Below are positions 54,272 through 64,000 of a DNA stretch of 64,000 bases, piece after piece. The notes beneath the pieces are model-generated. The model saw only the letters and a list, made by a program, of their open reading frames with translations, was not told the DNA's origin and made no database searches. How positions within the stretch are numbered: position 1 is the first letter of the stretch; every line of letters begins with the position of its first letter. The stretch comes from Serratia sp. DD3 (GTDB lineage: Bacteria; Pseudomonadota; Gammaproteobacteria; Enterobacterales; Enterobacteriaceae): the NCBI RefSeq assembly GCF_000496755.2, contig NZ_AYKS02000100.1, positions 1 to 64,000 of the forward strand, in the 5' to 3' direction. The translations under genes and the position numbers were made by a program.

Positions 54272-55659
54272 CAGTTCAAGGCCTCAAGTAGTGCCTCTTC
54301 CTGTTCCAGGCAACGCAGATCAAGCCATAGCTTGCCATCCTTTAAGCGACCAATCACCGGTTGTGGCAGGCTGCGCCACTGCTGTGCCAGGCTTTCCAAG
54401 GTTGCTCCCCGACCATCAAGTGGGGTAAAGGTCAAGGCATAGCTCGGCAAACGATCCACCGGCAAGGAGCCACTGCCAATCTGTGACCAGCAGGGTTCGC
54501 AGCGTAATTCAAAACGGCCAGCAAACCGTGGCGCCAATTGCTTCTGCAATCGTTCAGCGATTTGCTGTATCGCCGGTTGTGGGCGGGTAAGCAGACGCAA
54601 GGTCGGCAGATGTGCTGCCAATAACTCCGGCTGCAGATACAGGCGCAGCGTCGCTTCCAATGCCGCCAAGGTTATTTTACCAACGCGCAATGCACGCTTG
54701 AGCGGATGCTGCTGTAAACGGTCAATTAATGCCTTCTTACCAATGATAATTCCAGCTTGTGGCCCTCCCAACAGCTTGTCACCAGAAAAAGAGACCAAAT
54801 CAACGCCGTCGGCAATCAACCGTTGTGGCATCGGCTCGGCGGGCAAGCCATATTGCACCATATCGATCAGCGAACCACTCCCCAGATCCGTGGCAGTAGG
54901 AATACCCTGTTCGCGCCCCAACGCCACCAGCTCACTTTCCTCCACCGCTGCAGTAAACCCTTGAATACAGTAATTACTGGTGTGTACTTTCATCAGCAAA
55001 CCGGTTTGCTCATTGATAGCGGCACGATAGTCTTTCAAATGTGTGCGATTGGTGGTGCCCACTTCCACCAGTTGGCAACCCGCCTGACGCATCACATCTG
55101 GGATACGGAACGCGCCGCCAATTTCCACCAATTCACCGCGCGACACTATCACCTGTTGCCCTGGCGCCACTGCGGCCAACATCAATAGCACCGCAGCCGC
55201 GTTATTATTGACAATACAGGCATCTTCCGCCCCGGTAAGCTGGCAGAGCAAATCGGCAATAGCGCGATCACGGTGCCCACGACCAGCATCATCTAAATCA
55301 TACTCCAGCGTCACCGCGTTCCCCATGGCGCTCACTACCGCATCCATCGCCACCTGAGGGAGCAATGCGCGCCCCAGATTGGTATGCAGTACGGTACCAC
55401 TGAGATTAAACACCGGTTGCAACGCCAAACGCAGTTGTTGGTTCAGGCGCACCTGTAATGCCTGTGGCCAATCCTGACACCATGCCGGCATCTGCTGTTG
55501 TATCTTGATGGTGTCACGCGCCTGTGCTTGCATTTGGCGCAATAATTCGCTGATCAGCGTCTGGCCATGTTTAGCGACAACAGGTTCAATAGCGGGATCG
55601 CGTAATAAGCGATCGATAGCGGGTAACTGGCTATAGAGTTGCTGGGTTTCAGTGCTCAT
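54271..55659 (-). CDS. selA: L-seryl-tRNA(Sec) selenium transferase SelA
   Basis: SelA converts seryl-tRNA-Sec to selenocysteyl-tRNA-Sec with selenophosphate. The 462-residue protein equals the E. coli size (463), with the PLP lysine in [18 protein letters not shown] near residue 294 and [14 protein letters not shown] near residue 188. The start [12 protein letters not shown] was chosen; the frame extends 22 codons upstream through the structured leader without homology. It lies 84 bp after fdhE in what looks like one transcript with fdoGHI-fdhE. Confidence 0.97.
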   Translation of the reverse strand: MSTETQQLYSQLPAIDRLLRDPAIEPVVAKHGQTLISELLRQMQAQARDTIKIQQQMPAWCQDWPQALQVRLNQQLRLALQPVFNLSGTVLHTNLGRALLPQVAMDAVVSAMGNAVTLEYDLDDAGRGHRDRAIADLLCQLTGAEDACIVNNNAAAVLLMLAAVAPGQQVIVSRGELVEIGGAFRIPDVMRQAGCQLVEVGTTNRTHLKDYRAAINEQTGLLMKVHTSNYCIQGFTAAVEESELVALGREQGIPTATDLGSGSLIDMVQYGLPAEPMPQRLIADGVDLVSFSGDKLLGGPQAGIIIGKKALIDRLQQHPLKRALRVGKITLAALEATLRLYLQPELLAAHLPTLRLLTRPQPAIQQIAERLQKQLAPRFAGRFELRCEPCWSQIGSGSLPVDRLPSYALTFTPLDGRGATLESLAQQWRSLPQPVIGRLKDGKLWLDLRCLEQEEALLEALN

Positions 55660-55683
55660 GCTCACTCGGTTGTTAAGTTTGCC

Positions 55684-55735
55684 AAGAGGGTTTGAATCCT
55701 CTTCTCGCCCACACATTTGCTGCATGGGGAGAAGA
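55684..55735 (-). promoter_or_regulatory. two mutually exclusive hairpins in the selA leader
   Basis: On the minus strand, hairpin 1 is CTTCTC-C-CCCATGCA (55721-55735) pairing with TGTGTGGG-C-GAGAAG (55701-55715): 14 bp including two G-U, with one C-C mismatch and a 5-nt loop. Hairpin 2 is AAGAGG (55698-55703) with CCTCTT (55684-55689) around the loop ATTCAAAC. They share 55701-55703. The loop of hairpin 2 contains UUCAAA, the anticodon-loop core of tRNA-Sec (anticodon UCA). It may regulate selAB; this is inferred. Confidence 0.5.
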
Positions 55736-55743
55736 ACCGCCGT

Positions 55744-56673
55744 TTATTCCCCTGGGAACAGGAATGGATTGATGCTGCTACGTGCAAACCCCTCTTCTTC
55801 CATTCTGGCATCCAGCACCAGCGAGGCCAAATCATCAGCTACTGCCTCTACTTTTGGGTCCTTTTCCTGATAGAGAAGTTTCAGGTAGGTTCCACAATCG
55901 CCACAGCTTTCGGCTTTCACTGCGGCCTGTTCACTCTCTAATGACCAGTAGTTGAGATCGCGCGTTTGCTCGCAATTACTGCATTTCACCCGCACCACAT
56001 GCCACTCACTTTCACACAGGTTGCAGTGCAGATAACGCAAACCATTCACAGTACCAATATGCACCATACTGGACACCGGCATACTGCCGCAAACCGGGCA
56101 GAACTGACGCTGTTCACCATATTCGGCTCTGGCCTTACCCGGGATCAGGCTGGCCATTTGTGCCCAGTATAACGACAAAGCCGCCCAAAGGAACGGCGCT
56201 TTATCACTACCCACTTTGCCAAATTCCCCTTTTAGCAAGTGGTCGGCCATCTGTTCCAACTCATGGGATGAGGATTTTTCCAGGTTCTCCAGCACGGTCA
56301 AGACATGATCTTGCGCCTGTGGACGTAACTCGGCAATCAACGAAGTCAGGAGATGGTGCCAGTGTTCACTGCGTGGATAAACGCTGATATCCAATGGCGG
56401 CTTGCCGCTGTTGGCGCTCTGCGTCAATGCCTGGTTAAGATCCAGTACCAATGGATTATCGTGGCAAGCATTGTGCTGCGCCTGCGCGATACCGGCGGCA
56501 AAGTTAAGATAGTCGCCCAGAGGATGGTCTGTTGCCAGTTGGCGCAAACGCTCCGCTCGGCGAGTATAAAGGCTCTTCAAATTAGCGAAAAGTAACGGCG
56601 GAATAGTTTCCGCCGTTTTTGACTTCTCGCATGATGCTCCTAATTGATCTTTAGGAACGATGCGAATACTCAT
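55744..56673 (-). CDS. fdhE: formate dehydrogenase accessory protein FdhE
   Basis: FdhE is a cytoplasmic iron-binding factor needed for assembly of formate dehydrogenases N and O. The 309-residue protein equals the E. coli length and has four paired-cysteine motifs in its C-terminal half: [28 protein letters not shown] and ESCGDCGTY, which bind metal. Its first bases overlap fdoI by 4 bp, so it is co-translated with fdoGHI. Confidence 0.97.
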   Translation of the reverse strand: MSIRIVPKDQLGASCEKSKTAETIPPLLFANLKSLYTRRAERLRQLATDHPLGDYLNFAAGIAQAQHNACHDNPLVLDLNQALTQSANSGKPPLDISVYPRSEHWHHLLTSLIAELRPQAQDHVLTVLENLEKSSSHELEQMADHLLKGEFGKVGSDKAPFLWAALSLYWAQMASLIPGKARAEYGEQRQFCPVCGSMPVSSMVHIGTVNGLRYLHCNLCESEWHVVRVKCSNCEQTRDLNYWSLESEQAAVKAESCGDCGTYLKLLYQEKDPKVEAVADDLASLVLDARMEEEGFARSSINPFLFPGE

Positions 56674-57308
56674 CTGGGTTTATCTTCCTGTTGTTTTTCG
56701 CGGACCTCACGGTACCAGCGCGGATGATGTTTCTTGGCCCAGGCGGCAGGTACCCAACCCTCGACCATGGCAGTAATGGTGCCTTTTACCCATAGCGCGG
56801 CGTAAATATGCACCATGATGACCATAATCAACGCCACAGCAGACAGCGAATGCACCAACAGTGCAATGCGGATCAACGGGATAGGGAACGATGGGGCAAA
56901 GTAAGGCCGCCAGATCACCACTCCCGTGGCCAGCAATAGCACCAGAAAGGTTATTGCTGCCCAGAACACACACTTCTGGCCGAAATTATAGCGCCCGACA
57001 TCACCCACTTCCTCATTCATCGCGATTTTGTGGATGTTTTTTGCCCAAACGATATCTTCCCGGTTGAACAGGTTATGTCGCCAGTAACGCCGGAACATCA
57101 GCAAGAATGCCACGAACATAATCACCCCGACGAAAGGGTGAAGGATCCGTGCCAACTGCGGGGTACCGAAGATATTCATCAGCCAGTTAAAGGAGGGAAA
57201 CATAAACCCCAACCCGCTGATGGCGGCAAAAATAAAGCAGAACGCCACAATCCAGTGGTTAATCCGCTCCGGCGCACTATAGCGCTGAATTGGCTTTTCC
57301 TTCCTCAT
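56670..57308 (-). CDS. fdoI: formate dehydrogenase-O cytochrome b556 subunit FdoI
   Basis: FdoI is the inner-membrane diheme cytochrome b that passes electrons from FdoH to quinone. The 212-residue protein has four membrane helices and the conserved histidines, in [25 protein letters not shown] and [20 protein letters not shown]. Overlaps of 4 bp with fdoH and fdhE show tight coupling. Confidence 0.96.
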   Translation of the reverse strand: MRKEKPIQRYSAPERINHWIVAFCFIFAAISGLGFMFPSFNWLMNIFGTPQLARILHPFVGVIMFVAFLLMFRRYWRHNLFNREDIVWAKNIHKIAMNEEVGDVGRYNFGQKCVFWAAITFLVLLLATGVVIWRPYFAPSFPIPLIRIALLVHSLSAVALIMVIMVHIYAALWVKGTITAMVEGWVPAAWAKKHHPRWYREVREKQQEDKPR

Positions 57309-58204
57309 TTGCGCGTCTCCTCATCATGCGGTTGCTCTGGCTCTTCCTCTTCGACGCGGTTTGGCCCTACGCCGACATAGTGGAAGATACTGGCGGCAAA
57401 GGTAACAGCAAAGCCGACAGCAGCCAGCGGCTTCCATACCCCTTTCCAGAATTTAACCGCCGAGCTGATACTCGGGTCCTCTGGCAGGCCATGATACAAC
57501 TGCGGCTTGTCAGCGTGATGCAAAACATACATCACATGCGTGCCGCCAACCCCTTGAGGATCGTACAGGCCCGCATTCTCGAAGCCGCGAGTTTTCAGCT
57601 CCTGAACACGTTCAGCCGCAATATCATGCATCGCCGCTTTGGTGCCGAAGTGAATCGCCCCGGTAGGACAGGTTTTCACACAGGCTGGCTCCTGGCCCAC
57701 AACAACACGGTCAACACACAGGGTACATTTGTACACCCGGTTGTCTTCCGGATTCATGCGCGGCACATCGAACGGACAACCCGCGATACAATAACCACAA
57801 CCGATACAGTGTTCAGACTGGAAATCGACGATGCCATTCGCGTACTGGATGATCGCCCCTTCTGCCGGACAGGACTTCAGGCAACCCGGATCGGCACAGT
57901 GCATGCAGCCATCCTTACGGATTAACCACTCCAACTTGCCGTGCTCCTCTACTTCAGAGAAGCGCATCACCGTCCAGGATTTAGCCGTCAAATCGGCGGG
58001 GTTATCGTAAACCCCGACGTTATGACCGACCTCATCACGAATATCGTTCCATTCAGAACAAGCTACCTGACAGGCTTTACAACCAATACAGGTGGTCACA
58101 TCAATCAGCTTGCCCACTTCTTCCTGGTAATCACGCACCTGCGGAGCTGGTGTGAGGCCATTGGTCGCGGATTTACGAATGATGTCTTGAGATTGCATTG
58201 CCAT
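57305..58204 (-). CDS. fdoH: formate dehydrogenase-O iron-sulfur subunit FdoH
   Basis: FdoH relays electrons through four [4Fe-4S] clusters on the periplasmic face. The 299-residue protein contains four ferredoxin-type Cys groups ([62 protein letters not shown]). A C-terminal membrane anchor (about residues 257-280) precedes an acidic tail. It lies 12 bp after fdoG. Confidence 0.97.
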   Translation of the reverse strand: MAMQSQDIIRKSATNGLTPAPQVRDYQEEVGKLIDVTTCIGCKACQVACSEWNDIRDEVGHNVGVYDNPADLTAKSWTVMRFSEVEEHGKLEWLIRKDGCMHCADPGCLKSCPAEGAIIQYANGIVDFQSEHCIGCGYCIAGCPFDVPRMNPEDNRVYKCTLCVDRVVVGQEPACVKTCPTGAIHFGTKAAMHDIAAERVQELKTRGFENAGLYDPQGVGGTHVMYVLHHADKPQLYHGLPEDPSISSAVKFWKGVWKPLAAVGFAVTFAASIFHYVGVGPNRVEEEEPEQPHDEETRK

Positions 58205-58216
58205 AATTCGTCTCCG

Positions 58217-61200
58217 TTACACCTTTTCCACGTTAACCAGGAACGCCTTGAATTCCGGCGTTTGCGTGTTGGCATCACCGACAAACGGCGTCAGTGTGTT
58301 GGCAAGGAAGCCCTTCTTCGCCACCCCTTCGTAACCCCAGTGAATAGGGATACCGATGGTGTCCACATCCTGCCCATTCACCTGCAGTGTCCGGATACGT
58401 TTGGTCACCACCGCCTTGGCTTTGATATAGCCCCGGTTGGAACTGACTTTTACCGTATCGCCATTCTTGATGCCTTTCTTCCCTGCCAGTTTCTCGCCAA
58501 TTTCCACAAACTGTTCCGGCTGAGTAATCGCATTAATCAGTGAATGTTTGGTCCAGTAGTGGAAATGCTCGGTCAGACGATAGGTGGTACCGACATACGG
58601 GAACTTGTCAGATTTACCCATGGCCGCCAAGTCATCTTTAAACACCCGCGCAGCAGGGTTAGAGACCACGTTCGGGTGCAGCGGGTTAGTACCCAGTGGT
58701 GTTTCAAAGGGTTCATAGTGTTCAGGGAATGGCCCTTCCGCCATTTTGTCGATGGCAAACAGGCGGCCCATCCCTTCCGGCTGCATGATAAATGGCCCAA
58801 CATCGCTACCCGGTGCCGCAGCACTATAGTCAGGAATATCTATCCCGCTCCATTTGGCACCATCCCACTCGATCAGTTGGCGCTTGGCATCCCACGGTTT
58901 ACCAGCAGGATCGGCGGAGGCACGGTTATACAGAATGCGACGGTTGAGTGGCCAAGCCCAGGCCCAGCCCAAGGTATTACCGAGACCGGAAGGATCAGCA
59001 TTATCGCGACGAGCCATCTGGTTACCCGCAGGGGTCCAACTACCGGTAAAGATCCAGCAACCACTGGCAGTAGAACCATCATCACGCAAGTGTGCGAAGG
59101 TGCTCAGTTGCTCACCCTTCTTCGCTAACACTTTACCATCAGGATCGAGCACATCGGCCAACGCACGGCCATTGCTCTCCATTGCCACTTCTTCCGGCTC
59201 TGGATTTTCTGGCGTGAGATAATCCCAGCTCATGTTCAGCACTTGCTCTGGTACGGCCCCGCCCTCACTCTGGTACATTTCGCGCAGGCGTGTAAACAAC
59301 CCAGCCAAAATTTGACCATCGTTCAGTGCTTGCCCCGGGGCATCAGCCCCTTTCCAGTGCCACTGTAACCAGCGACCTGAGTTAACAATCGAACCTCTTT
59401 CCTCTGCAAAGCAGGTTGATGGCAAGCGGAACACCTCGGTCTGAATCTTGGACGGATCCACATCATTAAATTCGCCGTGATTCTGCCAGAAGTTGGCGGT
59501 TTCAGTATTCAGCGGATCAATGGTGACCAGGTACTTCAATTTAGCCAGCGAAGAGACGATTTTGTGCTTGTTCGGGAAGGACGCCACCGGGTTGAAGCCT
59601 TGGCAAATATAACCGTTGACCAACCCTTTCGACATCATTTCAAAGTACTGCAGTACGTCGTAGCCTTTGTCCCATTTGGGCAACCAGTCAAAGCCCCAGT
59701 TGTTCTCCTTCTGCGCTTTATCGCCATAGAAGCTCTTCATCAGGCTGACAAAGAATTTGGGATAGTTGCCCCAATAGTTTACTTGACCAGGCAGCAGCGC
59801 CTTCGGCGTGTTGGCTTTCAGATAGCTGTCGAGGTCAGTGTGTTTTTCAGAAGGCAGGCTCAAATAACCCGGTAGGCTTTGTGACAACAGGCCCAGATCC
59901 GTCAACCCCTGAATATTGGAGTGACCACGCAGTGCGTTCACACCGCCACCCGCCATACCCATATTGCCGAGCAGCAATTGGATCATCGCCATGGTACGGA
60001 TGTTCTGCGACCCCACGGAGTGCTGTGTCCAACCCAAGGCGTACAGGAACGAAGCGGTTTTATTCGGGCTACTGGTTTCTGCGATATATTCACAAACCTT
60101 AAGGAAATCCTCGGTTGGCGTTCCGCAGATATTGGTCACCACCTCAGGCGTATAACGGCTGACGTGCTGTTTCAGCATATTCCATACGCAACGTGGATCT
60201 TGCAATGTGATATCACGCTTGGCAAAACCGTTCTCGTCGAGTTGGTAGTTCCAAGTGGTTTTATCGTACTTGCGATGTTCCGCGTCATAACCACTAAACA
60301 AACCGTCGTCAAAGCTGAAATCTTCCCGCACCAGCAAGCTGGCATTGGTATAAGCATTAACGTATTCACGGTTAATTTTGTTGTTATTGATCAGGTACAA
60401 CAACACCCCTGACAAGAAGGCAATGTCAGTACCGGAACGAATCGGCGTGTAGAAATCCGCTACGGATGCGGTACGGGTAAAGCGCGGATCAATGACGATC
60501 AGCTTGGCTTTATTATGAATCTTGGCTTCCATTGCCCAGCGGAACCCCACTGGATGCGCTTCTGCCGCGTTCCCCCCCATAACGATAATTAAGTCGGCGT
60601 TCTTGATATCAACCCAGTGGTTGGTCATCGCACCGCGACCAAATGTTGGAGCAAGACTTGCTACCGTTGGTCCGTGTCAAACACGCGCTTGATTATCTAC
60701 GGCAAGCATGCCGAGAGAGCGACTAAATTTTTGTGTCAGGTATCCGGTTTCATTGCTGGAAGCCGAAGCGCACAGCATGCCCGTGGTCAACCAGCGGTTA
60801 ACCGTTACCCCTTGGTCATTGGTTTTAACGAAGTTGGCGTCCCGGTCTGCTTTCATCAATTTGGCGATGCGGGTGAAGGCATCATCCCAACTGATACGTT
60901 GCCATTTATCAGAGCCAGCAGCGCGATATTCCGGGTATTGGAGACGGCTTTCGCTGTGGATAAAATCCACCAGCCCTGCACCTTTCGGGCAAAGTGCCCC
61001 ACGGTTTACCGGGTGGTCCGGATCCCCTTCGATATGGAAGATACTCTCTTTGGCGTTTTTAGCGCCATCACCTAGGCTGTACATCAACAGCCCGCAGCCG
61101 ACGGAACAATACGTACAGGTATTACGGGTTTCACGGGCGCGCAGCAGTTTGTACTGCCGAGTCTCCGCTAACGCCGCTGCCGGGCTAAAGCCCAACGCAG

Positions 61201-61264
61201 CAACCGTCGTTCCTGCCATACCGCCAGCGCAGATCTTAAAGAACTGCCTTCTGCTGACCTGCAT
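58217..61264 (-). CDS. fdoG: formate dehydrogenase-O major subunit FdoG (selenocysteine-containing)
   Basis: FdoG oxidises formate to CO2 at a bis-MGD molybdenum (or tungsten) site with selenocysteine as ligand. The 1,015-residue reading contains an in-frame TGA at 60677-60679, in the context DNQARV-U-HGPTVASLAPTF, exactly the selenocysteine site of E. coli FdoG. It starts with a Tat signal (MQVSRRQFFKICAGG), and an N-terminal [4Fe-4S] motif follows (TCTYCSVGCGLL, later ALCPKG). The two separate open frames are one gene; it is not a pseudogene. The context fdhD/fdoGHI/fdhE identifies the O isoform rather than fdnG. First gene of the array leading to selAB. Confidence 0.97.
60637..60672 (-). 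promoter_or_regulatory. bacterial SECIS element in fdoG
   Basis: Directly after the UGA, mRNA GACCAA (60667-60672) pairs with UUGGUC (60637-60642), and an inner AGCAAG/CUUGCU stem presents an AGUCU apical segment. This resembles the SECIS hairpins of E. coli fdhF and fdnG, which SelB binds to insert selenocysteine. Confidence 0.85.
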
Positions 61265-61424
61265 GGGGGTCTCCTTTCACTCGTGTTGTCACATTGTTTC
61301 AAATGGCGCTTCCTCTCCCAAAGCGGGAAGCGCTAGAATCACTACCTGTTATGTTTGGCTTGGCCTGAAACGCTGGGATAATACCATAGCGTTCATCGGG
61401 TTGTTACAAACAGGTGCTAATTAA

Positions 61425-62252
61425 GTGAACAATTCAGAACAAGAACAACCCACAAATGAGAGCACTCTCACAGGCTTGTCCCAAGTCCCGGTCTATCAAC
61501 GGGGGCAACTCAGCACAATGCAGCAAGATTGGCTGGCGGAAGAGGTGCCGGTTGCACTGGTCTATAACGGTATTTCTCACGTAGTCATGATGTGCACCCC
61601 AAAAGATCTGGAGGCATTCGCTCTGGGTTTTTCCCTGTCAGAAGGCATTATCGATTCACCACGGGATATCTACAGTATAGAGATTAATCCCACCTGCAGT
61701 GGTCTAGAAGTGCAAATAGAGCTCTCCAGCCGCCGTTTTGCTGGCTTGAAAGAACGGCGGCGCGCCATGGCGGGTCGTACCGGTTGCGGGGTTTGTGGCA
61801 TCGAGCAGTTAGCAGATATCTTCCGCCCCGTCACACCGCTGCCCTTCACGCAAACCTTCTCCTTGGCTAATCTCGACCATGCCCTTGGGCAACTGCGCCA
61901 GGTGCAAAACGTTGGGCAACTGACCGGTTGTACCCATGCCGCCAGTTGGATCTCGCCACAGGGTGAATTGTTGGGAGGGTGCGAAGACGTTGGCCGCCAT
62001 GTGGCGCTGGACAAGATGCTCGGTATGCGCGCCAGACAAGGGTGGCAACAAGGGGCGATCCTGGTTTCCAGCCGAGCAAGCTATGAAATGGTGCAAAAAT
62101 CTGCCATATGTGGTGCCGAGATTTTATTTGTCGTCTCTGCCGCCACGTCACTGGCGGTGGAAATAGCAGAACGCAGCAATCTAACTCTGGTTGGCTTTAG
62201 TAAGCCTGGTCGGGCCACGGTGTTTACTCATCCGCAGCGCCTCACCGATTAA
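61425..62252 (+). CDS. fdhD: sulfurtransferase FdhD for formate dehydrogenase
   Basis: FdhD moves sulfur from IscS to the molybdenum cofactor of formate dehydrogenases. The 275-residue protein has the catalytic CxxC in [13 protein letters not shown] near residue 123, and [16 protein letters not shown] near residue 184. The start is a GTG with AGGTG upstream. The gene is divergent from fdoG, so cofactor activation and enzyme genes share a 160-bp control region. Confidence 0.96.
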   Translation: MNNSEQEQPTNESTLTGLSQVPVYQRGQLSTMQQDWLAEEVPVALVYNGISHVVMMCTPKDLEAFALGFSLSEGIIDSPRDIYSIEINPTCSGLEVQIELSSRRFAGLKERRRAMAGRTGCGVCGIEQLADIFRPVTPLPFTQTFSLANLDHALGQLRQVQNVGQLTGCTHAASWISPQGELLGGCEDVGRHVALDKMLGMRARQGWQQGAILVSSRASYEMVQKSAICGAEILFVVSAATSLAVEIAERSNLTLVGFSKPGRATVFTHPQRLTD

Positions 62253-62287
62253 TTGGAAGACTTTTCACGACGATGACGGAGGCCATC

Positions 62288-62980
62288 ATGTATCACCCAG
62301 ACGTTTACCTTGGTCCTATACAACCCTATGAAGGTCGAACCAGTGCCATTGCTAAACGGCTGGTGGAAGGCGTAATAAATCTCACGCCATTAGGCCTGGA
62401 AGGGGATGAACAGGCAGAAAAAATTCACCATGGTGGCCCTGATCGTGCGCTATGCCACTACCCAAGAGAGCATTACGCCCATTGGCGTGATCAGTTCCCC
62501 GCTCAGGCGGAGCAGTTCTGCGCACCCGCCTTTGGCGAAAATATTTCTACTCTTGGTTTAACCGAACAAAACGTGTTTATGGGGGATATTTTCCGGTGGG
62601 GTAAAGCATTGATTCAGGTGACGCAGCCACGTTCCCCTTGCTTCAAGCTCAACGACCATTTGGCTATCAATGATATCTCCGTGTTAATGCAGCAAACTGG
62701 CCGCTGTGGTTGGCTATACCGTGTGGTTTCTGCGGGTACCGTCAGTGGTGATCAGCCACTGGAACTGGTCGTGCGCAATAGCGATGTTTCCGTCGCGCAA
62801 GCCACCGGCATTGCCTGGCATATGCCATTTGACGAAGAGCAGTATCGTCGCCTACTGGCAGTGTCGGGGCTTTCCGCCAGTTGGAGCAAAACCCTAGTGG
62901 CACGCATCACCCGCGGAGCAATAGAAGATTTTAACTACCGTCTATTAGGTCACTCAGCAAACCAAAATATTGCCGTCTAA
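62288..62980 (+). CDS. yiiM: MOSC-domain protein YiiM
   Basis: YiiM is a molybdenum-cofactor protein that reduces N-hydroxylated compounds such as 6-N-hydroxylaminopurine in E. coli. The 230-residue product has the MOSC motifs GLEGDEQAEKIHHGGPDRAL and QPRSPCFKLN, the latter with the conserved cysteine, and AFGENISTLGL. GGAGG lies 6 nt before the chosen ATG; another ATG five codons upstream is less well placed. It follows fdhD by 35 bp and is probably co-transcribed. Confidence 0.94.
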   Translation: MYHPDVYLGPIQPYEGRTSAIAKRLVEGVINLTPLGLEGDEQAEKIHHGGPDRALCHYPREHYAHWRDQFPAQAEQFCAPAFGENISTLGLTEQNVFMGDIFRWGKALIQVTQPRSPCFKLNDHLAINDISVLMQQTGRCGWLYRVVSAGTVSGDQPLELVVRNSDVSVAQATGIAWHMPFDEEQYRRLLAVSGLSASWSKTLVARITRGAIEDFNYRLLGHSANQNIAV

Positions 62981-63017
62981 TGGACAACCTGGCTCTGCTA
63001 CGCAGAGCCAGTCAAAT

Positions 63018-63380
63018 TCAAAACGCTTTTTGGGCGTAGCCAGTAACCACTTTCAGCCCCATCTCACGGCCTAATGCCGTCATGGGATGCACCACGATCA
63101 GGCCTCGGGCACTTTTCTTCAATGCCCCCATATCAGCTTGCTCTTTCTTGGTAATTTCGCGGCTGAATGGTAACTGGCTCAACTTCTGCGCTTCTGTGCT
63201 CAGTTTTTCAACACGCACATTTTTCAAGCGCTCAATCTCTGCTGCCAGTTTCTCTTTTTCTTTGCTGTGTTGTGCAATCAGCTCTGGATTACCTCGTTGG
63301 ATCACCAGGGTGTCTTTATGGTTCAAAGCATCCAGTTGGTCACTCAGGCGCTTAATCTCTGCCTTTTCTTTCTCTTTCAT
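63018..63380 (-). CDS. yibL: ribosome-associated protein YibL
   Basis: YibL is a small basic protein found with ribosomes in E. coli; its role is unknown. The 120-residue product starts [20 protein letters not shown], is coiled-coil-like in its first two thirds, and ends in the conserved [20 protein letters not shown] block. The frame extends 18 codons further upstream through a dispersed repeat copy, so the internal ATG at 63380 is used. It lies between yiiM (convergent) and ligB. Confidence 0.93.
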   Translation of the reverse strand: MKEKEKAEIKRLSDQLDALNHKDTLVIQRGNPELIAQHSKEKEKLAAEIERLKNVRVEKLSTEAQKLSQLPFSREITKKEQADMGALKKSARGLIVVHPMTALGREMGLKVVTGYAQKAF

Positions 63381-63410
63381 CTCGTTGGCCTGTTTTGTGT
63401 TATACCCAGG

Positions 63411-63432
63411 TTCATTCAAGTTGCTGGCCAGC
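63411..63432. repeat. dispersed repeat copy between yibL and ligB
   Basis: TATACCCAGG (63401-63410) runs into TTCATTCAAGTTGCTGGCCA. The TTCATTCAAGTTGC core is shared with the intergenic repeats near 25276, 32495, 38748 and 52240. Confidence 0.5.
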
Positions 63433-63434
63433 AT

Positions 63435-64000
63435 CTACTCCAAAGATTCTGAGTAGAATGCAGGATCACCAGCAACAGTCTCGAAGCCATTTATATTATG
63501 CTGTTGCAATAGTAGCACGAGTGCCAAAAATGCCGAAGAGTGGAGAAAACTCTCTATATCCTGGGCCTTTTTAGCCCCAATGCCGGCCAGTTTCTGCCAT
63601 TGTGTCTGGGTCATCTGTTGCACCTGAGACCAACTTTGCAAATGCGTTATTTGGGATGAGGAAACGGGCATACCCAGCGCCATTAACCAACGGTGAAAAG
63701 GTTGCTGCCGAGCCAGACGGAATTGCTGGTAAAGAGCCTGTGCACGTTTCTCCCCCCAGCCGGGAACCTGATTGAGCAATTCGGGGGTTAAATCGAGCCA
63801 ACTCAGCAAGCCATCCACCCGCCCCTGATCGATTAACGCCTGCCACCCCGCTTTACTCATCCCCCTGATATTCAGCCCATTTTCACTCCCTAGCCACACC
63901 AGGCGTGCCAGAAATTGCTGGTGACAACCGGGCTGCAAGCTAAAGCAACTCAATAGATGGTAATCCTGCTGCTTTGGCACCACCACGGTGGCCCTTTCTA
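63435..64000 (-). CDS. ligB: DNA ligase B LigB, C-terminal part (runs off window)
   Basis: LigB is the second NAD-dependent DNA ligase of enterobacteria. About 188 C-terminal codons are present and the frame stays open to the right edge. The visible part holds OB-fold-adjacent and helix-hairpin-helix segments: MSKAGWQALIDQGRVDGLLS, LTPELLNQVPGWGEKRAQAL and TQWQKLAGIGAKKAQDI. LigB lacks the BRCT domain, and the protein ends soon after these motifs, as expected. The N-terminal adenylation domain lies outside. Confidence 0.85.
   Translation of the reverse strand, partial: ERATVVVPKQQDYHLLSCFSLQPGCHQQFLARLVWLGSENGLNIRGMSKAGWQALIDQGRVDGLLSWLDLTPELLNQVPGWGEKRAQALYQQFRLARQQPFHRWLMALGMPVSSSQITHLQSWSQVQQMTQTQWQKLAGIGAKKAQDIESFLHSSAFLALVLLLQQHNINGFETVAGDPAFYSESLE

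Noticed and set aside
55684..55703. T-arm-like sequence GGGTTTGAATCC, read on the plus strand as part of a tRNA
   Set aside because: No acceptor, D or anticodon arms can be built around it on the plus strand. It is kept only as the minus-strand leader hairpin.
60629..60679. fdoG looks like a gene split by a TGA stop
   Set aside because: The TGA is at the known selenocysteine position, frames on both sides are collinear with FdoG, and a SECIS hairpin follows.
60708..61424. 238-codon plus-strand frame opposite the fdoG 5' end
   Set aside because: It is the antisense of the conserved Tat and Fe-S region of fdoG, and its end merely abuts the fdhD start.

Overview
The window is chromosomal DNA from an enterobacterium, most likely Serratia or a close relative in the Yersiniaceae. 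The evidence is the 16S 5' end on the minus strand (its variable region 1 looks Serratia-like), an argCBGH cluster that contains argG as in Yersinia and Serratia, and the E. coli 88-90 min gene order running from rrn-murI-btuB through to rraA. These identifications rest on remembered protein sequences; no search was run.

Layout. 1-543: start of a 16S rRNA gene with its leader and tandem P2/P1 promoters. 544-4872: murI, btuB with a cobalamin riboswitch, and trmA. 4873-10788: an accessory island inserted between the convergent 3' ends of trmA and yijD, which are neighbours in E. coli. It holds an IS30-type remnant, a PD-(D/E)XK-like protein, an ADP-ribosyltransferase-like protein paired with a HEPN protein, a SUKH-type protein, a frameshifted YjzC-like gene, a small secreted Cys-rich protein and structured non-coding DNA. 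10789-14305: yijD, fabR, sthA, oxyR. 14567-15141: hicA (apparently frameshifted at its N-terminus) and hicB. 15178-21193: argHGBC divergent from argE, with paired ARG boxes. 21505-29676: ppc, metF, metL, metB, metJ with met boxes. 29743-38701: rpmE, priA, cytR, ftsN, hslVU, menA, rraA.

After rraA the E. coli order breaks off. 38817-47086 is a complete D-xylose locus: xylR, xylFGH and divergent xylAB. It is followed by a Sel1-repeat protein, mdfA and aldB. From 61264 leftwards to 52430 a same-strand array reads fdoG-fdoH-fdoI-fdhE-selA-selB. It places the selenoprotein formate dehydrogenase-O (in-frame UGA plus SECIS hairpin in fdoG) directly upstream of the enzymes that make and deliver selenocysteine. 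fdhD is divergent. yiiM, yibL and the 3' part of ligB close the window.

The best candidate for an undescribed system is the HEPN / ART-like / PD-(D/E)XK trio at 5229-8314. Second are unusual RNA structures: a selA leader with two mutually exclusive hairpins, one presenting a tRNA-Sec-like UUCAAA loop, and a strong overlapping hairpin pair in the island at 9959-10020.
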